This document shows, piece by piece, positions 16,462 through 25,074 of a DNA stretch of 64,000 nucleotides. Both the position numbers and the translations under genes were made by a program. The DNA lies in the NCBI RefSeq assembly GCF_004345605.1, contig NZ_SLVY01000001.1, positions 434,001 to 498,000 on the forward strand. The letters are read 5' to 3'. The DNA is from Rhodococcus sp. SMB37 (lineage in GTDB: Bacteria; Actinomycetota; Actinomycetes; Mycobacteriales; Mycobacteriaceae). Under the pieces are notes generated by a model. That model had not been told where the DNA came from, made no database searches, and saw only the letters and a program-made list of their open reading frames with translations. Position 1 is the first letter of the stretch. Each line of letters opens with the position of its first letter.

Positions 16462-18066
16462 TCACCACTGCGCGGAATGCCGCCCGGTCAGAACCGGAAA
16501 ATCGTCGGCGACCATGGCCGCGAGCTCGGCGAACGCCCGTCGCGTCGCGGGACGCAGCAGGTTCAGGTCGATCTCGGCCCCCTCCGCCAGGTGCTCGTCG
16601 AACGGCACCACCTGCACCGCGCGGCAGCGCGCGAGGAAGTGCGCGGTCAACGCACCGAGGTCGATGCTGGAGGTACCCGGTCGCGGCGAACTGATCACCA
16701 CGACCGTGCGGTCGACGAGGTCGCCGTAGCCGTGATGCTCGAGCCAGTCCAGTGTCGCGGCGGCGCTGCGAGCACCATCGACGGCCGGTGACCCGACGAG
16801 CACGAGGGCATTCGCCAGATCGAGCACACCCCTCATCGCGGAGTGCATGATGCCGGTTCCGCAGTCGGTGAGAATGATGTTGTAGTAGACCTGCAGGATA
16901 TCGATGACCCGGCGATAGTCGTCCTCGCTGAACGCCTCCGACACCGCGGGATCACGTTCACTGGCAAGCACTTCGAGCCGACTCGGAGCCTGCGACGTGT
17001 GAGCGCGCACATCCGAATAGCGTTCGATGCGGTCCGCAATCGCGATCAGATCCCGCACCGTCGACTGCGTCTGCTCCGGAATCCGCTGCGCGAGGGTTCC
17101 GAAATCCGGGTTGGCGTCGACAGCGATCACACAGTCACCACGCATCGACGCGAAGGTCGAGCCGAGCCCGATCGTCGTCGTGGTCTTGCCGACACCGCCT
17201 TTGAGTGAGAGCACCGCGATGCGGTAATCGCCGCCGATCGGCTGGCGGATGCGTGCGACGAGATCGTCGTGGTGCGCGTCGTCGGAGGATTCTCCGGGAT
17301 CGAACAATCCCCCGGTGAGCCGATGCACACCGCGCCGCCACCCGCGGCTCGGCGCACGCTGGGAACGACGGACGAGCACTCCCGACGCGAGGTCGAGGTT
17401 CGACGGTTGATGGTCCGGCGCCGTCGTAGCGCTCGGAGCCGGATCGTGCATGACATCCGGATCTGGGCCTCCGACAGGAGCGGGGTCGGGTTCGCGAACC
17501 GGCGCCGGCGCCTGGACTGCCTCCGTTTCGACAGCACGCTCCGGTTCCAGCAGAGGCTCGCCCTCGACTACGGGCTCACGCACGGGCGCCGATTCCGGGT
17601 CAGACACCGTTTCCGCGTCAGGCGCGAGTTCAGGCAGATCTTCGGATTCGCGCATAACCGCTACGGGCTCCAGCTCCACCGGCTCCATCGGCTCCGGCTC
17701 TACCGGCTCCGGTGCGGCCGGCACGGGCGGCTCCGGATCACGCGCAACCGGAATGATCGAAAACGGCACCGACGCCGGCGGCGCGATCGAGGCGGGTGTC
17801 GATGAGATCGGTGCTGCGCTGGAAGGGACCGGGACCGGTGGTGCGCCGGGCGGAGCCGAGAGTGCTGCAGCGGAGCGTGCGGGCGCTGTGGTCTGCACCG
17901 AGCCCGCCATCGGTCCTGTCTGCGACGCGGGATCCTCGGTGTGCGGTTCCGTCGCGCGTGCAGCACTACGGCGCAGACCACGGCGCGGCGTGACCGGCGC
18001 CGGCCGAACATCGGGTTCGTCTTGCAACCACGCAGGCAGCGCATGGTTCGACTCGTCACGTATCAT
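16462..18066 (-). CDS. MinD/ParA-type ATPase with long Pro/Glu-rich N-terminus (EspI-like)
   Basis: A 534-residue protein in two parts. Residues 1 to about 280 are Pro, Ala and Glu-rich, low-complexity and probably disordered. From about 281 is a MinD/ParA ATPase: deviant Walker A 'KGGVGKTTTTIGLG', 'VIAVDANPDFGTLAQR' (switch), 'IILTDCGTGIMHS' (Walker B/switch II) and 'ALVLVGSPAVDGARSAAATLDWL'. The layout resembles EspI-like ATPases of ESX type VII secretion loci, but no ESX gene is seen nearby. ATG 18066 is chosen for the G-rich site just upstream (GGGGGGA, 5 nt away); a 28-residue longer reading lacks one. It is co-directional with xerC, 87 nt apart. Role unknown: positioning or surface-protein export. 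Confidence 0.82.
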   Translation of the reverse strand: MIRDESNHALPAWLQDEPDVRPAPVTPRRGLRRSAARATEPHTEDPASQTGPMAGSVQTTAPARSAAALSAPPGAPPVPVPSSAAPISSTPASIAPPASVPFSIIPVARDPEPPVPAAPEPVEPEPMEPVELEPVAVMRESEDLPELAPDAETVSDPESAPVREPVVEGEPLLEPERAVETEAVQAPAPVREPDPAPVGGPDPDVMHDPAPSATTAPDHQPSNLDLASGVLVRRSQRAPSRGWRRGVHRLTGGLFDPGESSDDAHHDDLVARIRQPIGGDYRIAVLSLKGGVGKTTTTIGLGSTFASMRGDCVIAVDANPDFGTLAQRIPEQTQSTVRDLIAIADRIERYSDVRAHTSQAPSRLEVLASERDPAVSEAFSEDDYRRVIDILQVYYNIILTDCGTGIMHSAMRGVLDLANALVLVGSPAVDGARSAAATLDWLEHHGYGDLVDRTVVVISSPRPGTSSIDLGALTAHFLARCRAVQVVPFDEHLAEGAEIDLNLLRPATRRAFAELAAMVADDFPVLTGRHSAQW

Positions 18067-18153
18067 CAGATCCCCCCGAAATCCCCCACTGTCGACCGGC
18101 TGGGACGCTACCAAAGCGGACTGAGCTGCGTACACCTCAGGCGCATGCACAGC

Positions 18154-19092
18154 TCAGGCACGGGGGTGCGCCTGCTCGTGGACCGCACGCAGCCGCGCAA
18201 CCGACACATGCGTGTACAGCTGAGTGGTCGCGAGACTCGAATGACCGAGGACCTCCTGGACGACGCGCAGATCGGCGCCGCCTTCGAGCAGATGGGTCGC
18301 TGCCGTGTGTCGCAACCCGTGCGGCGCGAGATCAGGCGCTCCGGGAACGGCCCCGACCGCCTCGTGCACCACCGTGCGTACCTGCCGTTGCCCGATGCGC
18401 CCGCCACGCTTTCCGAGGAGCAGCGCCGGCCCGGACGCCGCTGTCACCAGGGCCGGCCGGCCGATGGCCACCCACCGTTCCAGCGCATCCGCGGCGGGCA
18501 CCCCGTAGGGCACCGTTCGTTCCTTGTCGCCTTTGCCCAGCACCCGCACGACACGCCGCTCGGAGTCCACGTCGTCGAGGTCGAGCCCGCACAGTTCCCC
18601 AACCCGGATACCGGTCGCGTAGAGCAGTTCGACGATCACGCGGTCTCGTAACGCAACCGGGTGTTCCTCCCGAGCGCCGGACTCCGCAGCCACCATCACT
18701 TCCGACGCCTGCTCGGCGTGCAGAACAGTGGGCAATGTCCGGTGTGCACCTGCAGATGCGAGGCGCGTTCCGGGATCGTGTTCTGCGCGTCCCGAGCGTA
18801 CTAGCCAGGCAGTGAAAGTCCGGACCGACGATGTGCGTCGCGCGATCGTGCTGCGAGCAGCACCGGAGGCCACCTGCCGCGCGAGCCATGCCCGCAGAGT
18901 CCCGAGGTCGATATCGGACACCCGCGCGTCCGGCTTCCCGTCTGCGAGGTGAGTGAGCAACGAACGCACGTCCGTCGTGTACGCGCGGACCGTATGCACC
19001 GACCGGTTCGACTGCAATGTCAGATGCTCCGCGAAATCCTCGACATGGACGGCGAGCGCGGGAGGCAGCGCCGATGCCGGATCATGGGCCAT
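18154..19092 (-). CDS. xerC: Tyrosine recombinase XerC
   Basis: A 312-residue tyrosine recombinase. It has the N-terminal SAM-like core-binding domain ('[30 protein letters not shown]') and a catalytic domain with the first Arg in '[19 protein letters not shown]', the Lys turn in '[14 protein letters not shown]', the H-x-L-R-H box '[13 protein letters not shown]', the third His/Trp position in '[20 protein letters not shown]' with the nucleophile Tyr. XerC with XerD resolves chromosome dimers at dif. ATG 19092 has no clear ribosome site; an upstream TTG at 19128 adds 12 residues. Place matches Rv2894c. Confidence 0.95.
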   Translation of the reverse strand: MAHDPASALPPALAVHVEDFAEHLTLQSNRSVHTVRAYTTDVRSLLTHLADGKPDARVSDIDLGTLRAWLARQVASGAARSTIARRTSSVRTFTAWLVRSGRAEHDPGTRLASAGAHRTLPTVLHAEQASEVMVAAESGAREEHPVALRDRVIVELLYATGIRVGELCGLDLDDVDSERRVVRVLGKGDKERTVPYGVPAADALERWVAIGRPALVTAASGPALLLGKRGGRIGQRQVRTVVHEAVGAVPGAPDLAPHGLRHTAATHLLEGGADLRVVQEVLGHSSLATTQLYTHVSVARLRAVHEQAHPRA

Positions 19093-19143
19093 GCGCACCA
19101 CCGTGCGCGGTGTTCCGGATCCACGCAAGCCAACGCGCCTCGA

Positions 19144-19149
19144 TAGTGT
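19144..19149 (+). promoter_or_regulatory. Candidate -10 of a leaderless transcript (MFS gene)
   Basis: TAGTGT fits the actinobacterial -10 TANNNT and ends 6 nt before GTG 19156. A start of transcription at the first base of the start codon is expected. No ribosome site is present in the gap. Confidence 0.5.
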
Positions 19150-19155
19150 TCGTTC

Positions 19156-20343
19156 GTGAGTAAAACAATCTCTTGGCCGATGTTGTGCGCACTGGCTCTA
19201 CTGTCGGCCACAGCGCCGCTGGCGACGGATATGTATCTTCCCGGCCTGCCGATCATGTCCGAGAGTCTCGGAACCTCGACCGTCGGCATTCAGCTCACGC
19301 TCACGACGTTCATGGCGGGCCTGGGCATCGGCCAGCTGGTCACCGGTCCCCTCTCCGACGGGTGGGGCCGACGCCGTCTACTCATCATCGGCACCATCGT
19401 GCTTGCGGTGAGTAGCGCCGTGTGCGCGCTTGCACCGACGGTCGAGGTCCTGATCGGAGCACGAGCGATTCAGGGCTTCAGCGGGGGTATCGGTATCGTG
19501 CTCGCCCGCGCGGTCATCGCCGATCGCACGAGCGGCCACGAATCTGCTCGCTTGTTCAGCTTCATGATGATCATCGGCGGCATCGCACCCATAGCCGCGC
19601 CCGTCATCGGCGGTGCACTTCTCGACCCCATCGGGTGGCGCGGTATTTTCTGGGTCCTGACCGGCGCCTCCATCGCGATGCTCGCTGGGGTTCTCGTGTT
19701 CATCCCCGAAACGCTGCCACCAGAGAAGCGTCACGGCGGCGGGTTCGCAGCGCTTGCAGGGAACTTCGGCTACGTCCTCGGCAACCGCCGGTTCATCGGG
19801 TACGCCGCGTCGTTCGCGCTCGGCTTCGGCGCGATGTTCGCCTACATCTCGGCATCGCCGTTCGTGGTGCAGAGCGTACTGGGAATGTCCGCCACGCAAT
19901 TCTCGCTGGTCTTCGCAGCCAACTCGGTGGGATTGGTGACCGCGAACATCATCAACACCCGGCTGATCGGCAGGTTCGAGGTGCGGTCCCTTCTGCTGTT
20001 CGGTGTCACCCTCATGTTGACTGCGGGAACACTGCTGCTGGTCACCACGGTGATTCTCGGCGCTCACCGCTGGCTCCTGCTGCCATTGCTGTTCGCCGTC
20101 GTGTTCAGCCTCGGATTCACGATGGGTAATTCCACAGCTCTCGGTCAGGGCGAAGTGCCGTCTGCAGCAGGCACCGGCTCGGCAATCATGGGTGCGTCCC
20201 AGTTCGGCCTTGCCGCGATCGTCTCGCCGCTGGTCGGTTTGGGTGGAGAGGACACCGCCGCTCCCATGGCGATCGCGATCGTCGTCTCGGCGGGACTCGC
20301 GATGACCGCGCTGCTCACGCTCACTCGCGTGCCCCGCACCTGA
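19156..20343 (+). CDS. MFS drug-resistance transporter, Bcr/CflA family
   Basis: A 395-residue major facilitator protein with twelve probable membrane segments. The Bcr/CflA branch is indicated by '[19 protein letters not shown]' in the first loop, and the general MFS motif by '[16 protein letters not shown]'. Members export bicyclomycin, chloramphenicol, sulfonamides or cysteine by proton antiport. The gene diverges from xerC by 63 nt and has a TANNNT -10 with a 6-nt gap before its GTG, so it is likely transcribed as a leaderless message. It converges on the siderophore-interacting protein gene with only 19 nt between. Substrate unknown. Confidence 0.93.
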   Translation: MSKTISWPMLCALALLSATAPLATDMYLPGLPIMSESLGTSTVGIQLTLTTFMAGLGIGQLVTGPLSDGWGRRRLLIIGTIVLAVSSAVCALAPTVEVLIGARAIQGFSGGIGIVLARAVIADRTSGHESARLFSFMMIIGGIAPIAAPVIGGALLDPIGWRGIFWVLTGASIAMLAGVLVFIPETLPPEKRHGGGFAALAGNFGYVLGNRRFIGYAASFALGFGAMFAYISASPFVVQSVLGMSATQFSLVFAANSVGLVTANIINTRLIGRFEVRSLLLFGVTLMLTAGTLLLVTTVILGAHRWLLLPLLFAVVFSLGFTMGNSTALGQGEVPSAAGTGSAIMGASQFGLAAIVSPLVGLGGEDTAAPMAIAIVVSAGLAMTALLTLTRVPRT

Positions 20344-20362
20344 CCGTCGGACGGATTCGGCT

Positions 20363-21145
20363 CTAGACGGCCTCGACCTCGGCGAGTTCTCGCTTCCAGG
20401 TGCGGAAGCCTTCCTCGGTCCTGCCGCGGCGCCAGTAACCGGAGATCGACGCGCGCACCGGTTTCACTCCCCGTTCCTTACGCAGGTAGGGACGGATGTG
20501 CTTCATGACGGTTTCCGCCTCACCGTGCACGAACACCTGGACGTCGCCTTCGGGCCACGGCAGTCCCCGCACCGCGGCAACGAGCGGTGCATTGCCGTCG
20601 ATCCGGTCCGGGCCTGCATCGCCGGCCGCGACACCTCGATGGAGCCACGTCACGGTCACCCCGGACGGTGCCGCAAGTTCGAGTTCGTCGGTTTCGCCGG
20701 CAACCTCGATGAACGCCGCTCCGGCAGCATCGGCCGGGAGGGATTCGAGTGCCGCCGCGATCGCGGGTACTGCTGTTTCGTCGCCCGCCAGCAGGTGGAA
20801 GTCCGCCGCCGGATCGGGCAGGTAGCCCGCTCCGGGGCCTCGAAGCACGACCTCGGCTCCGGGTTGGACGGAGCGCGCCCACGGTCCGGCGACCCCCTCG
20901 TCGCCATGGACGACGAAGTCGATCCAGATCTCCTCGGCGTCCGGGTCCACGCGGCGCACCGTGTAGGTACGCACCACAGTGTCGTCACCCGCCTGGAGTT
21001 CGATCTTGACGTAGCTGTCGGTTTCGGGTCGAGGAGTGAAGTCGGCGAACCCGTCACCTCCCAGCACCACACGAACGAAATGCTCGGACACAACCTCCGT
21101 GCGCAGAACTGTCAACGTTGTCGATTGCGGACCCTTGGGTGCCAC
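20363..21145 (-). CDS. Siderophore-interacting protein / FAD-dependent ferric-siderophore reductase
   Basis: A 260-residue SIP family protein. The FAD-binding beta-barrel has 'RTYTVRRVDPDAEEIWIDFVVHGDEGVAGPWARSVQPGAEV', with the 'RxYTxR' FAD motif; the C-terminal part has 'FHLLAGDETAVPAIAAALE' and ends in the SIP signature 'RPYLRKERGVKPVRASISGYWRRGRTEE'. Such enzymes (ViuB type) reduce imported ferric siderophores so iron is released in the cytoplasm. GTG 21145 is preceded by AAGGAGG. A candidate IdeR box at 21158-21176 suggests iron repression. Position matches Rv2895c (viuB). Confidence 0.93.
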   Translation of the reverse strand: MAPKGPQSTTLTVLRTEVVSEHFVRVVLGGDGFADFTPRPETDSYVKIELQAGDDTVVRTYTVRRVDPDAEEIWIDFVVHGDEGVAGPWARSVQPGAEVVLRGPGAGYLPDPAADFHLLAGDETAVPAIAAALESLPADAAGAAFIEVAGETDELELAAPSGVTVTWLHRGVAAGDAGPDRIDGNAPLVAAVRGLPWPEGDVQVFVHGEAETVMKHIRPYLRKERGVKPVRASISGYWRRGRTEEGFRTWKRELAEVEAV

Positions 21146-21157
21146 CCTGCCTCCTTA

Positions 21158-21176
21158 TTAGGATTACCTTCCTTCA
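21158..21176. promoter_or_regulatory. Candidate IdeR/DtxR iron box
   Basis: The 19-bp stretch matches the IdeR palindrome TTAGGTTAGGCTAACCTAA at 12 of 19 positions, on either strand, with the best half TTAGG intact. It directly abuts the ribosome site of the siderophore-interacting protein gene, where repressor binding would block transcription. The match is moderate. Confidence 0.4.
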
Positions 21177-21228
21177 GGGACACTACCCGTTGTTCGACGT
21201 CAGGCGCAGTGGCCCGATGTCGTCCGAC

Positions 21229-21234
21229 TACGCT
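21229..21234 (+). promoter_or_regulatory. Candidate -10 of a leaderless transcript (DUF6953-like gene)
   Basis: TACGCT fits TANNNT and ends 7 nt before ATG 21242. There is no ribosome site between them. Confidence 0.45.
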
Positions 21235-21241
21235 CGAGACC

Positions 21242-21520
21242 ATGAATACCAGTGCGTCCGACATTGCCACCTGGATGGTCGACATCATCACCACCGAACG
21301 CCGGGTCGGTCAGGCCGACATGGTCGACGCCATCGAATCCAAGTTCGGGTCGGAGTGGATCTACGTGGGCGACAGCGGTCACCCGTCGATCGACCGAGCC
21401 GTCCTCAAGGAGTTCCGCAAGGCCCACCGCGGCGCCGTGAAGTGGCATCGCGAGGATCTCGCCTGGTACATCGGCGACGAGCCCGAAGCCGAGTCCGCCG
21501 AACCCTCGGCAGCCGAGTAA
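21242..21520 (+). CDS. Small conserved protein, DUF6953-like
   Basis: A 92-residue acidic cytoplasmic protein. The recognisable part is 'DIATWMVDIITTERRVGQADMVDAIESKFGSEWIYVGDSGHPSIDRAVLKEFRKAHRGAVKWHREDLAWYI', which looks like a small winged-helix-type domain and matches, as I recall it, the DUF6953 family. The last ten residues are acidic and disordered. ATG 21242 is preceded by TACGCT at 7 nt rather than a ribosome site, pointing to leaderless expression. Function unknown. Ends at a strong bidirectional hairpin. Confidence 0.78.
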   Translation: MNTSASDIATWMVDIITTERRVGQADMVDAIESKFGSEWIYVGDSGHPSIDRAVLKEFRKAHRGAVKWHREDLAWYIGDEPEAESAEPSAAE

Positions 21521-21532
21521 CCCACCTACAAC

Positions 21533-21573
21533 GAAGAGGTCGTGCCCCCCACTACGGAGAACACGACCTCTTC
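21533..21573. terminator. Bidirectional terminator after the DUF6953-like gene
   Basis: Perfect 12-bp inverted arms at 21533-21544 and 21562-21573 with a 17-nt loop, in the 80-bp gap between convergent genes at 21520 and 21601. Can serve both strands. Confidence 0.75.
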
Positions 21574-21600
21574 ATCGTCCGAACGTCAGGTTGCCCGAGC

Positions 21601-21807
21601 TCAGAACGAAGAACCGGAATCCGCCGACCCTGTCACCAGATTGAACAGGAATCCCTCCACCATGCACTGCAGTTGCGTCGTGAAGCAGCCGTTGTGGTCG
21701 AGAATCGGCAACGGACTGACGGGCGGTGCATCGGCGGCAGCGGTCCCTGCCGATCCCACACCGAGCGCGGCGGCCACAGCAACAATCACGACGAACTTTC
21801 GAATCAT
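21601..21807 (-). CDS. Small secreted protein with one Cys pair
   Basis: A 68-residue protein with a clear signal peptide: 'MIRKF', a 15-residue Ala/Val-rich core and a cleavage site after 'TAAA' (about residue 25). The mature peptide is only ~43 residues, with Cys at 41 and 48, likely a disulfide. GAAGGGAA precedes ATG 21807, which supports a real gene. Small two-Cys secreted peptides of this kind are common and uncharacterised in rhodococci. Function unknown; it may be a surface or signalling peptide. Confidence 0.7.
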   Translation of the reverse strand: MIRKFVVIVAVAAALGVGSAGTAAADAPPVSPLPILDHNGCFTTQLQCMVEGFLFNLVTGSADSGSSF

Positions 21808-21867
21808 CGGGATTCCCTTCCGAATTGACGTATTTGCGTAGACTGCATCGCGTTGCGCGGCGGAACG

Positions 21868-23043
21868 TTACCTGCCCGCGACGCGCGACCAGCCGTCCTC
21901 GTCACGCCGGACGAGTCCTTCCATCTCGAGCAGGGGCAACGCTGCGCGCACGCGGTCGACCGAGACACCCGCGGATTCTGCGACCGCGATCGGCTCACAC
22001 GCATCTGTCGCAGGCAAGGCCTCATAGACGAGTGCCAGGTCGCCCGAGACCCCGTCGAGTGCGCGCACGAACTGCGCATCTCGGTCGTCGTCGACTCCGA
22101 GAAGTGAACCGCATTCCTCGACGATGTCCCGCGCATTCCCGACCAGCCGCGCTTCGCCCTCGCGAATCATGCGGTGGCATCCCTGGGACGCCGCTGAGGT
22201 GACCGGCCCGGGCACCGCCATCACCGCTCTGCCGAACCGGCGAGCCCACGCTGCCGTGTTGCGGGCGCCACTGCGCCACCCCGCCTCTACGACGACAGTT
22301 CCTCCGGACAACGCCGCGATGAGCCGATTACGCGCCAGGAATCGATACCGCGCGGGCACGGTGCCGGGCGAGTATTCGCTGATCACCAGGCCGGATTCGG
22401 AGATGCCTCGCAGAAGTTTCGCGTGCGCGGCAGGATAGGCCCGGTCCACACCGCACGCGAGCACCGCAACGGTTGTTCCCCCGACACCGAGGGCAGCGCG
22501 ATGTGCCGCGGCATCGATCCCGAATGCTGCCCCGGACACCACCGCCCACCCGTCGACGGCGAGGTCGCCCGCGATCTCCGCCGTCACGTGTTCGCCGTAG
22601 CCGCTGGCAGCGCGGGTGCCGACGATCCCGATGGCACGTTCGACGAGTTCGTCGAGCCGCAGCTGTCCCCACACCCACAGCGCCAACGGCGGCCCTTCCG
22701 CGTCGGTGGCGGTGTCCAGTTGATCGAACCCGAGCATCTGCCACGCGGGCCATTCGTCGTCGTCCGGGGTGACGAGGCGTCCGCCTGCCTGGTTCAGCCG
22801 TTCCAGATCAGTGGCAGCGGTGTCGAGGTGGGCGCGAGGCTCGAGTTTCGCGGTGAGTTCGGCACCCGCCGAACCTTTCCGCACAGCCTCTGCGACCTCG
22901 ACGACTCCGTGTTCGGCGATGGCCGCGGACACCGTCCTCGACGCGCCTTGGGTAACCGCCGAGAGATATGCCCACGCGCGCCGTCTCTCATCTCCCTTCG
23001 GTGCCCCGTTCACGGATGATCCGCTGGTAGCACGACTGGTCAT
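21868..23043 (-). CDS. dprA: DNA-processing protein A (DprA/Smf)
   Basis: A 391-residue DprA. The Rossmann-like domain has 'IGIVGTRAASGYGEHVTAEIAGDLA', 'VVSGAAFGIDAAAHRAAL', 'VLACGVDRAYPAAH' and 'VPARYRFLARNRLIAALS', and the C-terminal winged helix follows ('LPATDACEPIAVAESAGVSVDRVRAALPLLEMEGLVRR'). DprA loads RecA onto incoming single-stranded DNA in transformation. ATG 23043 overlaps the yifB stop in ATGA; a much longer in-frame reading upstream only shadows yifB. Transformation is not known in most rhodococci, so the gene may serve recombination in general. Confidence 0.94.
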   Translation of the reverse strand: MTSRATSGSSVNGAPKGDERRRAWAYLSAVTQGASRTVSAAIAEHGVVEVAEAVRKGSAGAELTAKLEPRAHLDTAATDLERLNQAGGRLVTPDDDEWPAWQMLGFDQLDTATDAEGPPLALWVWGQLRLDELVERAIGIVGTRAASGYGEHVTAEIAGDLAVDGWAVVSGAAFGIDAAAHRAALGVGGTTVAVLACGVDRAYPAAHAKLLRGISESGLVISEYSPGTVPARYRFLARNRLIAALSGGTVVVEAGWRSGARNTAAWARRFGRAVMAVPGPVTSAASQGCHRMIREGEARLVGNARDIVEECGSLLGVDDDRDAQFVRALDGVSGDLALVYEALPATDACEPIAVAESAGVSVDRVRAALPLLEMEGLVRRDEDGWSRVAGR

Positions 23044-24548
23044 GCGGCACCGCGGTCCCGGAAGTCGAGCGCAGCGGCCACGTGGATCTCTGTCGGCCGC
23101 GACTCCCCCTCCAAATCGCACAGCGTCCAAGCAACTCTCAGTGCCCGGTCCGCCCCACGAGCGGTGATTGCACCCTTTCGCAGTGCCCACTCCACCGGTT
23201 TCACAACGGTGGCAGGCAACCGGAATCTCTGGCGCAGGGCCGGCCCCGGAACCTCCGCATTCGTCGCCCACCCGAACTCCTTCCACCGCTCCGCGGCAGC
23301 GGCACGCGCAGTCGCGACTCGGGCCCGTACGTCGTCGGTGCTCTCCCCTACCTCCCCCATCAGCGCGCTGGTCGCGACGGATTGCATCCGCACCCGCAGA
23401 TCGACACGGTCGAGCAATGGACCCGACAGTCGCCCGAGATATCGGCGCCGCGCAGTGGGCACACACACGCAATCGGCGTCGCGAGCCGGCGCGCACGGGC
23501 AGGGATTCGCTGCCAGGACCAGTTGGAACCGGGCAGGATAGCGGGCCACGCCGTCTCGACGGGCGATGCGCACTTCTCCGTCTTCGAGGGGTGTTCGCAA
23601 CGCCTCGAGAGTCTTCGTTCCCATCTCGGCGACCTCGTCGAGAAACAACACTCCACGGTGCGCACGGCTGACCGCCCCCGGTGTAGCCATACCCGTCCCA
23701 CCACCGATGAGCGAGGCCACCGTCGCGGTGTGGTGCGGCGCGATGAACGGCGGTTCCGTGACAAGGGGGCGGTCCGATGTGAGGGTCCCTGCGACCGAAT
23801 GAACAGCAGTCACCTCGAGGGCATGGGTTTCGCTCAGCTCGGGGAGTATTCCCGGAAGACGCTGGGCGAGCATCGTCTTTCCGATCCCTGGCGGACCGGT
23901 GAGCATGAGGTGATGCGCGCCCGCCGCGGCGACTTCGATCGCGCGGCGCGCCTCGTGTTGTCCGACGACCTCGCTGAGGTCCGCACGCAGAGTTCGTGGC
24001 GGAGCTGCACGGGGATCGGGGCGTTCGAGCGGACCGTCGCCTTGCAGCCACAGCACCACGTCGCGCAGGTTGTCAGCGCCGTACACATCGATTCCCGCGA
24101 CGAGCGACGCCTCGGTCATCATCATGGTGGGCACCACGACTCGCGGCCATCCGTAGTTCTTCGCCGTGACAACGGCAGGCAGTACTCCTCGGATCGGTCG
24201 CAACCGGCCGTCGAGTGCGAGTTCGCCCAGCAAGATCGTCTTCGTCATCGCTTCGAGCGGTACGACATCGGCGGCGTTGAGCACCGCGCACGCGAGAGCG
24301 ACATCGTAGACACTGCCCACCTTCGGCAGTGTCGCGGGCGACAGCGCCAAGACCACCTTCGAATCCGGCCATTTCCCACCGGAGTTCGACACCGCCGCGC
24401 GTACGCGGTCACGCGATTCCTGCAGTGCCGTGTCGGGCAGGCCGACCATCTTCACGCCCGGCAATCCCCCGCCGATATCGGCTTCGATCTCGACGACGTG
24501 GCCGTCGACACCCGCCACGGCCACCGACCATGCCTTTCCCAACGCCAT
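23040..24548 (-). CDS. YifB/ComM-type Mg-chelatase-like AAA ATPase
   Basis: A 502-residue protein: an N-terminal ribosomal S5-fold/ChlI domain ('MALGKAWSVAVAGVDGHVVEIEADIGGGLPGVKMVGLPDTALQESRDRVRAA'), a central AAA+ domain with Walker A 'GPPGIGKTM' and Walker B 'GVLFLDEVAEM', and a C-terminal helical part ending 'GADRALRVAWTLCDLEG'. ComM homologues are hexameric helicases that help integrate donor DNA. Between them 'CACAPARDADCVCVP' is a Cys-rich loop typical of the family. ATG 24548 is shared with the TGA of yraN. It is coupled to dprA downstream. Confidence 0.95.
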   Translation of the reverse strand: MALGKAWSVAVAGVDGHVVEIEADIGGGLPGVKMVGLPDTALQESRDRVRAAVSNSGGKWPDSKVVLALSPATLPKVGSVYDVALACAVLNAADVVPLEAMTKTILLGELALDGRLRPIRGVLPAVVTAKNYGWPRVVVPTMMMTEASLVAGIDVYGADNLRDVVLWLQGDGPLERPDPRAAPPRTLRADLSEVVGQHEARRAIEVAAAGAHHLMLTGPPGIGKTMLAQRLPGILPELSETHALEVTAVHSVAGTLTSDRPLVTEPPFIAPHHTATVASLIGGGTGMATPGAVSRAHRGVLFLDEVAEMGTKTLEALRTPLEDGEVRIARRDGVARYPARFQLVLAANPCPCAPARDADCVCVPTARRRYLGRLSGPLLDRVDLRVRMQSVATSALMGEVGESTDDVRARVATARAAAAERWKEFGWATNAEVPGPALRQRFRLPATVVKPVEWALRKGAITARGADRALRVAWTLCDLEGESRPTEIHVAAALDFRDRGAA

Positions 24549-24904
24549 CAGAGCACCTGCTTGCGGTGGGTGATCTCGGGGGCGTTCCCCCGAACCAGCA
24601 CGACCGTGACGACGTCGATGCGAATCCGGTCCCATCGGCGGTCCTGGTCGGCGAGCCACAGTCCGGCCAGGCGCCGCAGCCGCTCCGCCTTCACACGTGT
24701 GACGGCTTCGGCGGGTGTGCCGTAACCGAGCCCGGTTCGGGTCTTGACCTCCACGAACACGAGGACTGCACCGTCCTGCGCGATCAGGTCCAGCTCGCCG
24801 TACCGGCACCGCCAGTTGCGTTCGAGGACCACCATCCCCGTGGACTCGAGGTGTTCGGCCGCGAGTTCCTCACCGTGGATCCCCACTTCTTGATTTCGTC
24901 CCAT
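24548..24904 (-). CDS. yraN: UPF0102 family protein YraN
   Basis: A 118-residue member of UPF0102 with a nuclease-like (PD-(D/E)xK) core: 'NWRCRYGELDLIAQDGAVLVFVEVKTRTG', where E, D and E-x-K line up as the metal site. Cellular role is unproven; possibly a Holliday-junction or DNA-processing nuclease, in keeping with its neighbours yifB and dprA. ATG 24904 ('MGRNQEVG') is chosen because AGGGAGAGGAAC lies upstream; a start 24 nt further up is less likely. Matches Rv2898c. Confidence 0.9.
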   Translation of the reverse strand: MGRNQEVGIHGEELAAEHLESTGMVVLERNWRCRYGELDLIAQDGAVLVFVEVKTRTGLGYGTPAEAVTRVKAERLRRLAGLWLADQDRRWDRIRIDVVTVVLVRGNAPEITHRKQVL

Positions 24905-24985
24905 CCCTGTTCCTCTCCCTGCGTGCACACACTGTGCAGCAGGGAGATCAGGTCAATGGGGCGTCGATGCCCGATAGAGGAAATC

Positions 24986-25013
24986 TGTGGATGAAACGAC
25001 CGGGTGTGGACAA
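24986..25013. promoter_or_regulatory. Direct pair of DnaA-like boxes between yraN and DUF2469
   Basis: TGTGGACAA at 25005-25013 is an exact DnaA box; TGTGGATGA at 24986-24994 differs at two positions from it (one from the E. coli-type form). They lie 19 nt apart in the same orientation in the 170-bp gap between 24904 and 25075, upstream of the yraN-yifB-dprA unit. Confidence 0.4.
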
Positions 25014-25074
25014 CCACCGGCGCATCGGCCGGCGCACGGCAGCCCTGTCCGCGGCTTTCGCTATGGTGCGGGGC

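Noticed and set aside
16462..18066. Part of an ESX type VII secretion locus
   Set aside because: No EccB-E, WXG100 or PE/PPE genes nearby; similarity is to one ATPase type only.
23044..24051. N-terminal extension of dprA to 727 codons
   Set aside because: The extra part is yifB in another frame; the ATGA overlap at 23040-23043 is the true start.
21868..24904. Complete natural competence locus
   Set aside because: Only dprA, yifB and yraN are here, which are conserved widely; no comEA/comEC or pilus genes in the window.
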